This document shows positions 1 to 7,206 of a DNA stretch of 7,635 bases, one piece after another. Made by a program: the position numbers and the translations under genes. The stretch lies in contig JAFDAR010000043.1 in NCBI GenBank assembly GCA_019313735.1, positions 1 to 7,635 of the forward strand. Reading direction: 5' to 3'. This DNA comes from Deltaproteobacteria bacterium (GTDB lineage Bacteria > Desulfobacterota > Syntrophia > Syntrophales > UBA2210). Positions within the stretch are counted from its first letter, which is position 1. Every line of letters begins with the position of its first letter. The notes under the pieces were generated by a model, which had not been told where the DNA came from, ran no database searches, and was given only the letters and a program-made list of their open reading frames with translations.

Positions 1-747
1 CGCTTCTTCATTCACGGTGAAGAGATTAACAGATATCCCCTTTTCTGTTAATGCACGCACCTGCTTTTCGTTTATCAGCGTGCTGAGAACATTATAAGTT
101 TCAAATTCCAAATTTCCCCAGTCCAGAGAATCGGTTTCAGACTCGCCTGCCAGGGCCTGTATCGCAAGGGAGGGATTCCGGGCCCGGACCTCACGCAACC
201 ATTCATGATTAAAGGAGGAAATAATAACGCGCTTATAGTCTATCCCGGTATCGTCTATCATCGCCAGCACCTGTTCAACCACGGGGAAATTCTCCATAGG
301 GAAGGGAAGGCGTTTCAACTCCAAGTTGACACAAAAGGAGGCATTCTGTGTAAAACAGAGGGCTTCTCTCAGTGTCGGGATCTTCTCATTCCGATAAGCC
401 GACAGATCTTCCTGCGTTACCTCTCCTGCCGCGATCCAGCCGAAAGGATCGGCCTTAACGAACCAGGAACCCGCATCCAGCAAACGGATTTCATCCAGGG
501 TAAATGTCGTAGAATGCCACGGGTCGCGGTCTGGAAAACGGTCTTTAACATTGGTGGTGCGGGCAAGGGAATCATCATGAAAAAGTACCAGCTCACCATC
601 GCTAGTTACCACCACATCCGTTTCCCACAGATCGGCTCCGACCTCCAGAGCCTTGCGGGCCGCGGCCAGTGTGTTTTCGGGTGCCAGACTTCGTGCGCCT
701 CTATGAGCTATAATGAGTGTAAGGCAAAACGCAAGACCTGACCCCAT
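1..747 (-). CDS. Glycerophosphodiester phosphodiesterase (GDPD family), 3' end beyond window
   Basis: Likely hydrolyses glycerophosphodiesters to glycerol-3-phosphate and an alcohol, in phospholipid turnover. My translation gives 249 residues with no stop or frameshift. It begins MGSGLAFCLTLIIAHRGA and shows the family signatures in order: HRGA (H15, R16), PENT (23-26), ETD (E42, D44), FHDD (H57, D58), NLELK (E143, K145), an ISSFNHEWL segment, and VNLFTVN near the window edge. GDPD enzymes usually run about 240-260 residues, so perhaps 20-30 are missing. There is no signal peptide, so it is probably cytoplasmic. The start is forced: ATG at 747 is the only usual start codon before HRGA, and an in-frame TGA lies two codons upstream. 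No Shine-Dalgarno sequence is visible. The ORF overlaps the end of the upstream membrane-protein gene by 47 bases, so translation may be coupled. The ATG lies inside a repeat-like sequence. The family call is secure; the substrate is unknown. Confidence 0.92.
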   Translation of the reverse strand, partial: MGSGLAFCLTLIIAHRGARSLAPENTLAAARKALEVGADLWETDVVVTSDGELVLFHDDSLARTTNVKDRFPDRDPWHSTTFTLDEIRLLDAGSWFVKADPFGWIAAGEVTQEDLSAYRNEKIPTLREALCFTQNASFCVNLELKRLPFPMENFPVVEQVLAMIDDTGIDYKRVIISSFNHEWLREVRARNPSLAIQALAGESETDSLDWGNLEFETYNVLSTLINEKQVRALTEKGISVNLFTVNEEA

Positions 748-3700
748 ACATCATATTTTTTATAGTGGTCAGATACGGGCCTGAGCGATCCAGGTAGAAT
801 GACAGCGCCTTCGAGAAGTTTTTCCCCACAATCCCATCGACAAACAGCTGACTTATCTCCCTGTTACGTTCAAGAACCGACTGGACGCGAACAAAAATCT
901 GACGTTCTTCGGGGGACATTCCCCTCATAATTGTGTGCAACGCGCTTTCGGCGCGGGGCTGGTACATCCAGAAATACAGCAGGTCCAGGGCGTTTATTAT
1001 CACTATCTTTTCCAGGTCACGGGCCTCGGCCTTTATGGCGCGCATGAACCCCTTGGGAGATTTAAGCATATCACATACATCAGCCTCGGGGAAAAGCAGT
1101 TCCATGCGGGTATATATATTAAACATCTGCCCGAGTTTGCTTCGATAGTCCAGCATGCGGATACGTATATTCTGGTAACGATCGGCAACCCCCTCTATAA
1201 AGCCCGCCACACAGTCTGACGTGCCCTTGGAAATCACAGCCGCCCATCTCTGGAGAACGGCATTTACATCCACAACGCCACACGCGTATAGTATATCACC
1301 GGCTATCAGGCTGAATACAACGGCAATGGGGATGGAAAGGACCGTCCTGAAAAAATTCCCGAAAACAGTGCCCTTAGACAGTCCGCGAAAGGCGTTATGC
1401 GTTGAGATATACAACCCGTTTGCCAAGGCTATAACCGTGTACAGCAGGACTGGACTGGTAGAAGTCGTAATTCCGAATGTCCTGTCTAGGAGCAGGGTTT
1501 TGACGAGATAATCGAGCAGGGGAACGGAAAATCCCGTAAAGAGAAGGGAATCCGTCAGGCGGTCCCAGCTGACATAATCATTCCATTTCAACAGCTGAGA
1601 ACGGCGAATGCCACCGCCGCCTATGACAGACTGGAGTATATTGCGCGCGCCTGTGATTCCGAACCAGATAAATGCCCCGAACCAGGAAAGCAGCCACCAG
1701 TCTTTGGTAAGATAAAAAGTAAGAAATGCCGGCACAAACCCTATCAGCACCTTTATCCAGTTTTTCAGACCGCTGTTGAGATATTCCCAGGATATCCCTG
1801 CCCGTGTCTCCCGCAGATCCGGAGATTCGAGATAGAGGTTATTGGTGCTCTCCTCGTCAAATCCGCCCAACGTAACTACATTGCCCCCGGCTTCCACATG
1901 GGTGGAAAGTTTATCTATCTCCCATTCTTCCATACGCTTTTTTCCTATAAGACGCAGGCCCGGAATACAACAGGCCATACGGTAAAAGGCATTTACCAGC
2001 CTGCTGGGACTGCTGTGCGGTAGATAGTTCGCGCGCAGATAAACCGCTGTATTAACAGGGATGGTCAGGCGGGAAGAAGGTGGCGCGTTCTTTATCTCTC
2101 TTCGCGCCCTGAGAGGAAGAGTGTCTTTTATAACAAGCCCCATCCCATAGAGATGGTGCGAACGTCCGGTGGAATCGCTGCCGACACGGCTCTTGAGAAG
2201 TGTCCCCTTATAATACGACCGAAACGTCGATATATCACGCAGGATCTTCGTGAGCTTATCAATTCTCCCGGTATCTTCCGTACTTAACCGCTCGATGGAT
2301 TCCCGTATAATACGTTTTAATATTAGGATGTTATCTTCGTTTATAGCCCTCTGCAACTCACCGATCTCTACATTATGAGGTTCTCTACCGGTCACATAAT
2401 CCTTGAGGTTGAATATCTCCAGATGTGTTATCATCCCCCCACAATCATAGAGAAGCTCAATAACATCCCCGACATTCAGATTACCGAGAGCAAGAGTAAT
2501 ACTGTAACCGGCATTGAGATGTCCCAGCCGTTCGAGGAGCTCACGCGGCGACAGAGTCAGCAGTTCTGGAACATCCGCACCGTCACACGGTATACTGGGA
2601 TCTGGAATGGAAGGATTGTGAGACGGACGCAGGTATTTCTCCACGATAGCCTCCGAATCCAGCCGGTTCAGTTCCTTCACAATGCCGGCCATTTGCTGAC
2701 GCTCTTCTGGCACCGCTCCGGCATACGCTGCCCTCAGGCCGGCCACATGATCCTTCATACTCGGCAGCATTTTTGCGCGCACGTACTCGGCCAGGTGCAG
2801 CAAAGACGCCTGACCGACGCCCACAAAAGACAGGAACTCCTCCTGATCAAGGAGAGAGGGGAGAAATCCATAGCTATCCTCTATCGCGTAGCGGTGTCTG
2901 TTGTTGAACTCCCTGAGGACCGCCATGATATAATGCCGCTGGTATTCCGAGACCCTGCGTCCTTCAGCCATGAAGGACGCAATCGGTTCTTCCTTCAGAA
3001 AATTCAGGTAATCCTGTGCGTCCAGAAGCCCTCGTGGCGCCCATATAAACAGGGCATACCTGTCATGAAATCTCGCGGAAAACTCGACGCCTATTCTGAC
3101 CCTGATGCCCATAATCTCAGCCGCCTTCAGAAGTTCCTCGGCGACATCCGCTTTTACATGATTGTAATAGATCACCTTGATCCTTCGGATACCCTTGATC
3201 CAGGCATCCATTATCAGGTGAGTGGAAGATTTTCGCCCCTTGGTATTAACATCGTGGACATGATCATCGGTCGCAACCTGATTCCATTCCTCTGGCATTT
3301 CCAGCAGATGATAACGCCTCAGCTGCTTCCTGACAATACGGGGCTTCCCGGACGCCGCGATGCGGAAATCATGTGCCAGCTCCAGTTGTCGGCGATAGTC
3401 CCCGCTGGCCTGAACCAGTTTTTTCATGATCTGCAGGAGAACCCGGGCGGTATTCCTGCGGAGAAAACTCTGGGCGCTGTAGAGCACCTCATCCTTCAGA
3501 GAACGCAGAGCGCCCAGGCGATCCTCCGCCTCACCGACCTCCAGAGAATTGAGCAGGTGAATTACGGCGTAGGCAACACGCAACTCCTTCGACGCTGCCA
3601 TCTCCTTGATTCCATGCGGGTGCAGATACGGGTTCAGAAGATTCTTGAGATACTTTCGCGACTTGTCCCTGTTGAGAACCTCATTGACAATGACCAGGAG

Positions 3701-3754
3701 TTCATGATCCTGCTTGTCAAAAAGTATCTTTGAAACACCACGATCCATCATCAT
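701..3754 (-). CDS. Large membrane protein with PHP-type phosphoesterase motifs, family not recognised
   Basis: 1017 codons from the first ATG. I do not recognise a named family. Residues 1-150 are helical and charged. Residues 160-545 carry motifs in the order of PHP metal-dependent phosphoesterases: DDHVHD (H165, H167), YYNHV (H199, where PHP usually has TDH), IGVEFS (E224), THLEIFN (H444, E446) and GSDSTGRSHH (D527, H533). About 200 residues separate the third and fourth motifs, so the domain is expanded. Hydrophobic stretches near 664-682, 686-704, 735-755, 768-786 and 803-830 suggest about five membrane segments, followed by a soluble tail of about 190 residues. Three ATGs lie in tandem (3754, 3751, 3748); AAAAGGA at 3763-3757 leaves gaps of 2, 5 and 8 bases, favouring the second or third. 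The last 14 or so residues are encoded by repeat-like DNA and by the start of the next gene. That the ORF is real is clear; catalytic activity is inferred. Confidence 0.85.
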   Translation of the reverse strand: MMMDRGVSKILFDKQDHELLVIVNEVLNRDKSRKYLKNLLNPYLHPHGIKEMAASKELRVAYAVIHLLNSLEVGEAEDRLGALRSLKDEVLYSAQSFLRRNTARVLLQIMKKLVQASGDYRRQLELAHDFRIAASGKPRIVRKQLRRYHLLEMPEEWNQVATDDHVHDVNTKGRKSSTHLIMDAWIKGIRRIKVIYYNHVKADVAEELLKAAEIMGIRVRIGVEFSARFHDRYALFIWAPRGLLDAQDYLNFLKEEPIASFMAEGRRVSEYQRHYIMAVLREFNNRHRYAIEDSYGFLPSLLDQEEFLSFVGVGQASLLHLAEYVRAKMLPSMKDHVAGLRAAYAGAVPEERQQMAGIVKELNRLDSEAIVEKYLRPSHNPSIPDPSIPCDGADVPELLTLSPRELLERLGHLNAGYSITLALGNLNVGDVIELLYDCGGMITHLEIFNLKDYVTGREPHNVEIGELQRAINEDNILILKRIIRESIERLSTEDTGRIDKLTKILRDISTFRSYYKGTLLKSRVGSDSTGRSHHLYGMGLVIKDTLPLRARREIKNAPPSSRLTIPVNTAVYLRANYLPHSSPSRLVNAFYRMACCIPGLRLIGKKRMEEWEIDKLSTHVEAGGNVVTLGGFDEESTNNLYLESPDLRETRAGISWEYLNSGLKNWIKVLIGFVPAFLTFYLTKDWWLLSWFGAFIWFGITGARNILQSVIGGGGIRRSQLLKWNDYVSWDRLTDSLLFTGFSVPLLDYLVKTLLLDRTFGITTSTSPVLLYTVIALANGLYISTHNAFRGLSKGTVFGNFFRTVLSIPIAVVFSLIAGDILYACGVVDVNAVLQRWAAVISKGTSDCVAGFIEGVADRYQNIRIRMLDYRSKLGQMFNIYTRMELLFPEADVCDMLKSPKGFMRAIKAEARDLEKIVIINALDLLYFWMYQPRAESALHTIMRGMSPEERQIFVRVQSVLERNREISQLFVDGIVGKNFSKALSFYLDRSGPYLTTIKNMMYGVRSCVLPYTHYSS
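734..747 (-). repeat. Solo 14-base copy of the palindrome end, containing the GDPD start codon
   Basis: Read on the minus strand this is ATGGGGTCAGGTCT, identical over 14 bases to the outer end of both arms of the palindrome near 3.8 kb. After these bases the sequence diverges (TGCG here, CAAC there). No matching second arm is present nearby; only a weak CTGACC/GGTCAG pairing with about 766-771 can be drawn. It looks like a half-element or a remnant. It spans the start of the phosphodiesterase gene and the last codons of the membrane-protein gene. Confidence 0.6.
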
Positions 3755-3764
3755 ATTCCTTTTA

Positions 3765-3858
3765 AATGGGGTCAGGTCTCAACATTCAACATTTTTACGA
3801 TCTGGGAAAATTCTGATAATGCTTTTCAAAATGTTGAATGTTGAGACCTGACCCCATT
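3765..3858. repeat. REP/MITE-like palindrome with perfect 31-bp arms
   Basis: The left arm (3765-3795) and right arm (3828-3858) are exact reverse complements over 31 bases, enclosing a 32-base spacer. The outer ends read AATGGGGTCAGGTCTC. This fills most of the 120-base gap between the AsmA gene (stop at 3875) and the membrane-protein gene (start about 3754), ending only a few bases before the latter's Shine-Dalgarno sequence. From memory, TGGGGTCAGGTCT ends recur in deltaproteobacterial genomes and near IS200-like/REP-associated tyrosine transposases; no such transposase is in this window. Transcribed, it would fold into a very stable hairpin that could slow exonucleases or reduce read-through. 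No T-run follows, so it is not a typical intrinsic terminator. Confidence 0.85.
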
Positions 3859-3874
3859 GTTACTGTGTAGCCTT

Positions 3875-5755
3875 TTAGAACAGTTTTTCCAAGAGTTTCC
3901 GGGCGCCTTCCTGAATGTAGTAGGATGAGAGTGCGTTGAGTACGTATTCGGTGTCGAGAAAGGGAATCGGTTTTCGAATCGATCCTTTCAGTGTAATGGG
4001 CAATACCGTGTGTCCCTGATCGTTCAGAAGCGCCCTCAGGATATCGGCCTTTTGCGCCAGTTGCTCGGAATGCCGTTTTGACAGGATCACCACCCCTCTC
4101 AGATCAAGTGTTTTAGACGCTCTGTCCACCATGCCTTTCAGTATAGCCACCGAATCGGTTGCCTTACTGGTCCGGATATTTCTCAGAGTCAGCGATTTCA
4201 CCTGTATGATGGTATCCTCCATTTCAAAGGTTCCATCCAGTGAATCAAATCGCGTCGATTCATGCCGCGCCACCTCCCCGCCCTGATAACTGAGAAACCG
4301 GCCGACACCTTCCAGGCCGAAGAGACTGTCCAGAACACTCTCCACCAGGTTGAAATTCTTCCACTCCCCCTTCGCGAGCAGCATTGATCCCCGTGCCCCG
4401 AGCTCCGGTTTTTCCCCGGCCGGTACCGTGCCCTCCGCATGCAGATCTCCCGAAAGGGTCCCGGCAAAAATGTCCGTATGCTCGGTCAAGGTATCCAACA
4501 GCGTACCCACATCAACCCCTTGCATCGATGGATCGAAGGCCCACCCCTTCTTCCCCATATCGTAGAACCCATTCCCCTGTATGCTGCCGTCAAAGGCCTG
4601 CACGTTCAGAGAATCGATAGTCACCCGGCCGGGTCTGTAGCTGAAATTCGATGTTGCCCCGGCAAAGGGAACCGATGCGAACATGCCCTTCTCGATGGCA
4701 AGGGTTCCCCGGCCCCGCAGATCCTGTTTCCGTGTTCCCTTCACATCCAGTTTCATCCCTGTGAGAACGCCGGCCTTCGGTGGCTCCTTTCCATTTTTCT
4801 TCGGTGGCAGCTGAAACTCGATCCGGTCCGACCCTGCCCGTATATTAAGAGACAGATTGTCGGGCGACCCCTTTCCCTTCACCTCAGCGGTAACAGCGCC
4901 GGACAGAACCTTTACAGGCAGAAGTGCGGATATTCGGGCAAGCGGGAATGATGTCACCGCCAGATCGACCGCGAGCGGCATGTTTTGCACATCGATCGGT
5001 GTGCCCAGCGGCCCCAGGGTCCCTTTGATGGAAACATTCTTTGCGCTGCTTTCCAGGAGATCTGCACTCAAATCAACAAAAACCGGCCGGTCAAGAGAAA
5101 CATCCTTCATGGTGAGATTCAGGGCATTGATTACCAGGGTCCCCGCATCTGGCAGAAGCATTTCATCGCGGTACAGAATCTTCCCCTTCACAATCTTAAG
5201 CTTCTGTATGTTAAGAGGCAACGCCGCTGGTGATGATGGACTTTTGGCATAAGGATTCCCGGCTGTAGCCCTCGCGACGGAAGGTCTTCCAAGCAGGGCT
5301 GACTGTGCTTCCGCCGTTTCCCCTTCCTTTTTCAGAGAATCCTGCCCTCGCGAACGACGTTTCAGCGAAGCAAGAATATCATCGAAGCTAAACTCCCCGA
5401 CTGCATTGCGCGCCACGGAAATCACGGGCCTCTTCAGGACAATCTTCCCGACCTTAATTTCCTTTTTCAACAGCGGAAGGAATTCAACCTGAATCTGAAG
5501 ACTGTCAAGGGAGATAAAATCAGCAGAAGAAAACCGGGGATTATCGGCGACACGCAGTCCCTGAATCTCCGCGCCCAGACCGGACAATATCGTCAACTCA
5601 ATATGCGTAAAATCGACATCACGATCCAGATACGGTTCTACCCGCGCAAGAATCGTCCCCTTATACCGGTCAAGATTCACCATAAAAGGCGCCAGAATCA
5701 CGAGAACCAGACAGATAGCCAAGACCACGATAATGCCTATGACAATCTTCTTCAT
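3875..5755 (-). CDS. AsmA family protein
   Basis: 626 residues with one N-terminal membrane helix (about residues 4-25, starting MKKIVIGIIVVLA) and a long periplasmic body, the usual AsmA arrangement. The AsmA-type N-terminal region follows (NLDRYKGTILARVEPYL, then the LSGLGAEIQGLRVADNPRF stretch at about 57-75), then a polar, proline- and alanine-rich linker near 131-180. The rest is beta-rich repeat-like sequence with a C-terminal AsmA region (GVGRFLSYQGGEVARH, LDTEYVLNALSSYYIQEGA). AsmA/TamB-like proteins are thought to bridge the envelope and move or order lipids and outer-membrane components; the specific job here is unknown. I chose ATG at 5755 over the in-frame GTG at 5764: AAAGG at 5768-5764 is 8 bases from the ATG but only touches the GTG. 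The gene follows gmd on the same strand after a gap of 166 bases. Confidence 0.9.
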   Translation of the reverse strand: MKKIVIGIIVVLAICLVLVILAPFMVNLDRYKGTILARVEPYLDRDVDFTHIELTILSGLGAEIQGLRVADNPRFSSADFISLDSLQIQVEFLPLLKKEIKVGKIVLKRPVISVARNAVGEFSFDDILASLKRRSRGQDSLKKEGETAEAQSALLGRPSVARATAGNPYAKSPSSPAALPLNIQKLKIVKGKILYRDEMLLPDAGTLVINALNLTMKDVSLDRPVFVDLSADLLESSAKNVSIKGTLGPLGTPIDVQNMPLAVDLAVTSFPLARISALLPVKVLSGAVTAEVKGKGSPDNLSLNIRAGSDRIEFQLPPKKNGKEPPKAGVLTGMKLDVKGTRKQDLRGRGTLAIEKGMFASVPFAGATSNFSYRPGRVTIDSLNVQAFDGSIQGNGFYDMGKKGWAFDPSMQGVDVGTLLDTLTEHTDIFAGTLSGDLHAEGTVPAGEKPELGARGSMLLAKGEWKNFNLVESVLDSLFGLEGVGRFLSYQGGEVARHESTRFDSLDGTFEMEDTIIQVKSLTLRNIRTSKATDSVAILKGMVDRASKTLDLRGVVILSKRHSEQLAQKADILRALLNDQGHTVLPITLKGSIRKPIPFLDTEYVLNALSSYYIQEGARKLLEKLF

Positions 5756-5763
5756 CCCACACA

Positions 5764-5768
5764 CCTTT
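5764..5768 (-). promoter_or_regulatory. Ribosome binding site deciding the AsmA start
   Basis: AAAGG on the minus strand, 8 bases before ATG 5755. It abuts the alternative GTG at 5764, which is therefore unlikely to be used. Confidence 0.7.
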
Positions 5769-5831
5769 CAAATGTAGCCAAGGCTAAAATCTGTCCATAA
5801 CATCAAATAAATTGCAGGAACGGTCTTGACT

Positions 5832-5861
5832 GCGAATATTGTTCGCGGACAGGTGGCCTGT
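5832..5861. other. Two small hairpins in the gmd-AsmA gap
   Basis: GCGAA-TATTG-TTCGC (5832-5846) and ACAGG-TGG-CCTGT (5849-5861) are back-to-back short inverted repeats. The second is followed on the plus strand by TTTT (5862-5865), which would suit a plus-strand terminator, yet no plus-strand gene ends here. On the minus strand the A-run precedes the stem, so it does not look like a terminator for gmd. Confidence 0.4.
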
Positions 5862-5869
5862 TTTTCATC

Positions 5870-5889
5870 ATTCCAGCGGAAGCCGGAAT
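5870..5889. repeat. REP-like stem-loop of the ATTCC...GGAAT type
   Basis: ATTCCAGC-GGAA-GCCGGAAT forms an 8-bp stem with one mismatch and a GGAA loop, continuing into ATCCAG. It resembles the widespread intergenic repeat TCATTCCCGCGAAAGCGGGAATCCAG, here with a few changes. It lies 32 bases past the gmd stop codon on the minus strand and may protect the 3' end of the gmd message. Confidence 0.6.
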
Positions 5890-5921
5890 CCAGTCGCTTC
5901 TGATAGCGTACCCCTTTTACT

Positions 5922-6926
5922 TTAATAACCGGCGTCGCGGAGGACCTTTTCCTTTTCGGCTAATTCGAGGTCGGCTTTGACCATCATGTCGATTAGCTGG
6001 TCGAAGTTGGTTTTGGGCTTCCATCCGAGGGCTTCCTGCGCCTTTGTGGAATTGCCGAGGAGCACGTCAACTTCGGTTGGTCTGAAGTAGCGTTCATCAA
6101 TCTCCACATAACGGTGGTAATCGAGGTCGAGTTTTTCGAAGACTCGCTCCACAAATTCACGGACGGAGTGTGTCTCGCCGGTGGCTATGACAAAATCGTC
6201 CGGTTTGTCTTGCTGCAGCATCATCCACATGACTTCCACGTAATCGCCGGCAAAACCCCAGTCTCTCTTTGCGTCCAGATTGCCCAGGTAGAGTTTTTCC
6301 TGCAGGCCAAGCTTGATTCTGGCAGCCGCTCGGGTGATCTTTCTTGTGACGAATGTCTCGCCACGACGCGGGGATTCGTGATTGAAGAGGATACCGTTGC
6401 AGGCAAATATATTGTAGGCCTCGCGGTAGTTTTTGACCACGTAGTATGAATAGACCTTGGCGGCGGCGTAGGGGCTTCGTGGCTCAAACGGTGTGAGCTC
6501 GCTCTGTGGAGGGGGAGCTGCCCCGAACATCTCGCTGGACGATGCCTGGTAGAATTTTGCCATGATGCCGGTTTTTCGGATGGCTTCCAGGAGCCTGATT
6601 GTCCCCAGTCCAGTGATGTCGCCGGTATACTCGGGGGTGTCGAAGCTCACCCGGACATGGCTCTGAGCGCCGAGGTGGTATATCTCATCAGGTTTAATCT
6701 CTGACAGGAGGTTTGTCAGGTGTGCGGACACCGAAAGATCACCGTAATGCAGATACATGCGTGCCTCAGGATCATGAAAATCTTTGTAGAGGTGATCGAT
6801 ACGGCCGGTGTTGAAGGTGCTCGATCTCCTGATCAGGCCATGCACCTCGTATCCCTTGTCCAGAAGAAACTCGGCAAGGTATGATCCATCCTGTCCAGTG
6901 ATGCCGGTGATTAAAGCTTTTTTCAT
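5922..6926 (-). CDS. gmd: GDP-mannose 4,6-dehydratase
   Basis: Converts GDP-D-mannose to GDP-4-keto-6-deoxy-D-mannose, the NADP-dependent first step toward GDP-fucose, GDP-rhamnose and related sugars for surface polysaccharides. The 334-residue protein is a short-chain dehydrogenase-type epimerase/dehydratase: the Rossmann nucleotide loop GITGQDG (8-14), GLIRRSSTFNTGRIDHL (30-46), HLGAQSHVRVSF (84-95), the catalytic SSSEMFG (129-135) and YxxxK (Y153, K157), and NHESPRRGETFVTRKI (182-197), all typical of Gmd. Length fits the family. The start is ATG at 6926, giving the usual MKKALITG N-terminus, with AAAGGA at 6939-6934 spaced 7 bases. An upstream in-frame start at 6971 would add an atypical charged leader and is not preferred. 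No partner such as GDP-fucose synthase is visible; partner genes would lie outside the window. Confidence 0.96.
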   Translation of the reverse strand: MKKALITGITGQDGSYLAEFLLDKGYEVHGLIRRSSTFNTGRIDHLYKDFHDPEARMYLHYGDLSVSAHLTNLLSEIKPDEIYHLGAQSHVRVSFDTPEYTGDITGLGTIRLLEAIRKTGIMAKFYQASSSEMFGAAPPPQSELTPFEPRSPYAAAKVYSYYVVKNYREAYNIFACNGILFNHESPRRGETFVTRKITRAAARIKLGLQEKLYLGNLDAKRDWGFAGDYVEVMWMMLQQDKPDDFVIATGETHSVREFVERVFEKLDLDYHRYVEIDERYFRPTEVDVLLGNSTKAQEALGWKPKTNFDQLIDMMVKADLELAEKEKVLRDAGY

Positions 6927-6933
6927 GTAATTG

Positions 6934-6939
6934 TCCTTT
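6934..6939 (-). promoter_or_regulatory. Ribosome binding site of gmd
   Basis: AAAGGA on the minus strand, 7 bases before ATG 6926. It supports this start over the longer in-frame ORF. It lies inside a 10-codon ORF (6955-6923) that overlaps the gmd start as ATGA. Confidence 0.7.
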
Positions 6940-7001
6940 CGCGCACTTCGTTCATTTCCTGAACTACGCAAACACTAAAGAGATTCACGACTAAAATCAA
7001 G

Positions 7002-7078
7002 AAAAAAAGCAGGGAACTGGCCCCTCCTTTTACTGGCTTTATCTCTCCCGCTCTTCGAAATCCTTGAGAGAGCCCTGC
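7002..7078 (-). promoter_or_regulatory. Possible structured leader or terminator upstream of gmd
   Basis: On the minus strand GCAGGG (7078-7073) can pair with CCCTGC (7014-7009), which runs straight into seven Ts (7008-7002), the arrangement of an intrinsic terminator. The 58 bases between them can fold further: CTCTC just inside the first arm pairs with GAGAG, and GCCAGT occurs twice 16 bases apart. The U-run ends 75 bases before the gmd ATG. This could be an attenuator or riboswitch-like leader, the end of a small RNA, or an intergenic repeat. It matches no riboswitch class I recognise. The stem is short for its loop size, so the call is tentative. Confidence 0.3.
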
Positions 7079-7188
7079 CTCTCCTTCTGATGCCCTACTA
7101 TCTGTGGTAATGCGTGTCCAGCAAAAAGATGCTCTTTACTTCCAAATTTGCCTGTGTTAGGAGTTTTCTCTTCATAAAGAAAAGCGTC

Positions 7189-7194
7189 GGGAGG
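7189..7194 (+). promoter_or_regulatory. Ribosome binding site of the OadG-like gene
   Basis: GGGAGG, 12 bases before ATG 7207. The spacing is long, but it is the only strong purine-rich site here and supports translation of the small gene. Confidence 0.5.
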
Positions 7195-7206
7195 TTTAAG
7201 ATTGAG

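Noticed and set aside
205..741. 178-codon plus-strand ORF opposite the phosphodiesterase gene
   Set aside because: The minus-strand frame carries every GDPD motif across the same bases, so the plus-strand frame is a shadow.
2375..3733. 452-codon plus-strand ORF opposite the 5' half of the PHP-like gene
   Set aside because: It is antisense to a gene with coherent motifs and a good ribosome binding site; its translation shows no recognisable domain. Its length probably reflects the codon use of the real gene.
3795..3857. 20-codon ORF starting inside the right arm of the palindrome (MGSGLNIQHF...)
   Set aside because: It has no ribosome binding site and is explained by the repeat and spacer sequence.
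5756..5764. GTG start three codons upstream of the AsmA ATG
   Set aside because: The Shine-Dalgarno sequence abuts the GTG but is spaced 8 bases from the ATG, and MKK before the helix is a typical N-terminus.
6927..6971. 15-codon N-terminal extension of gmd (start at 6971)
   Set aside because: The leader is charged and unlike Gmd N-termini, no ribosome binding site precedes it, and ATG 6926 has a good one.
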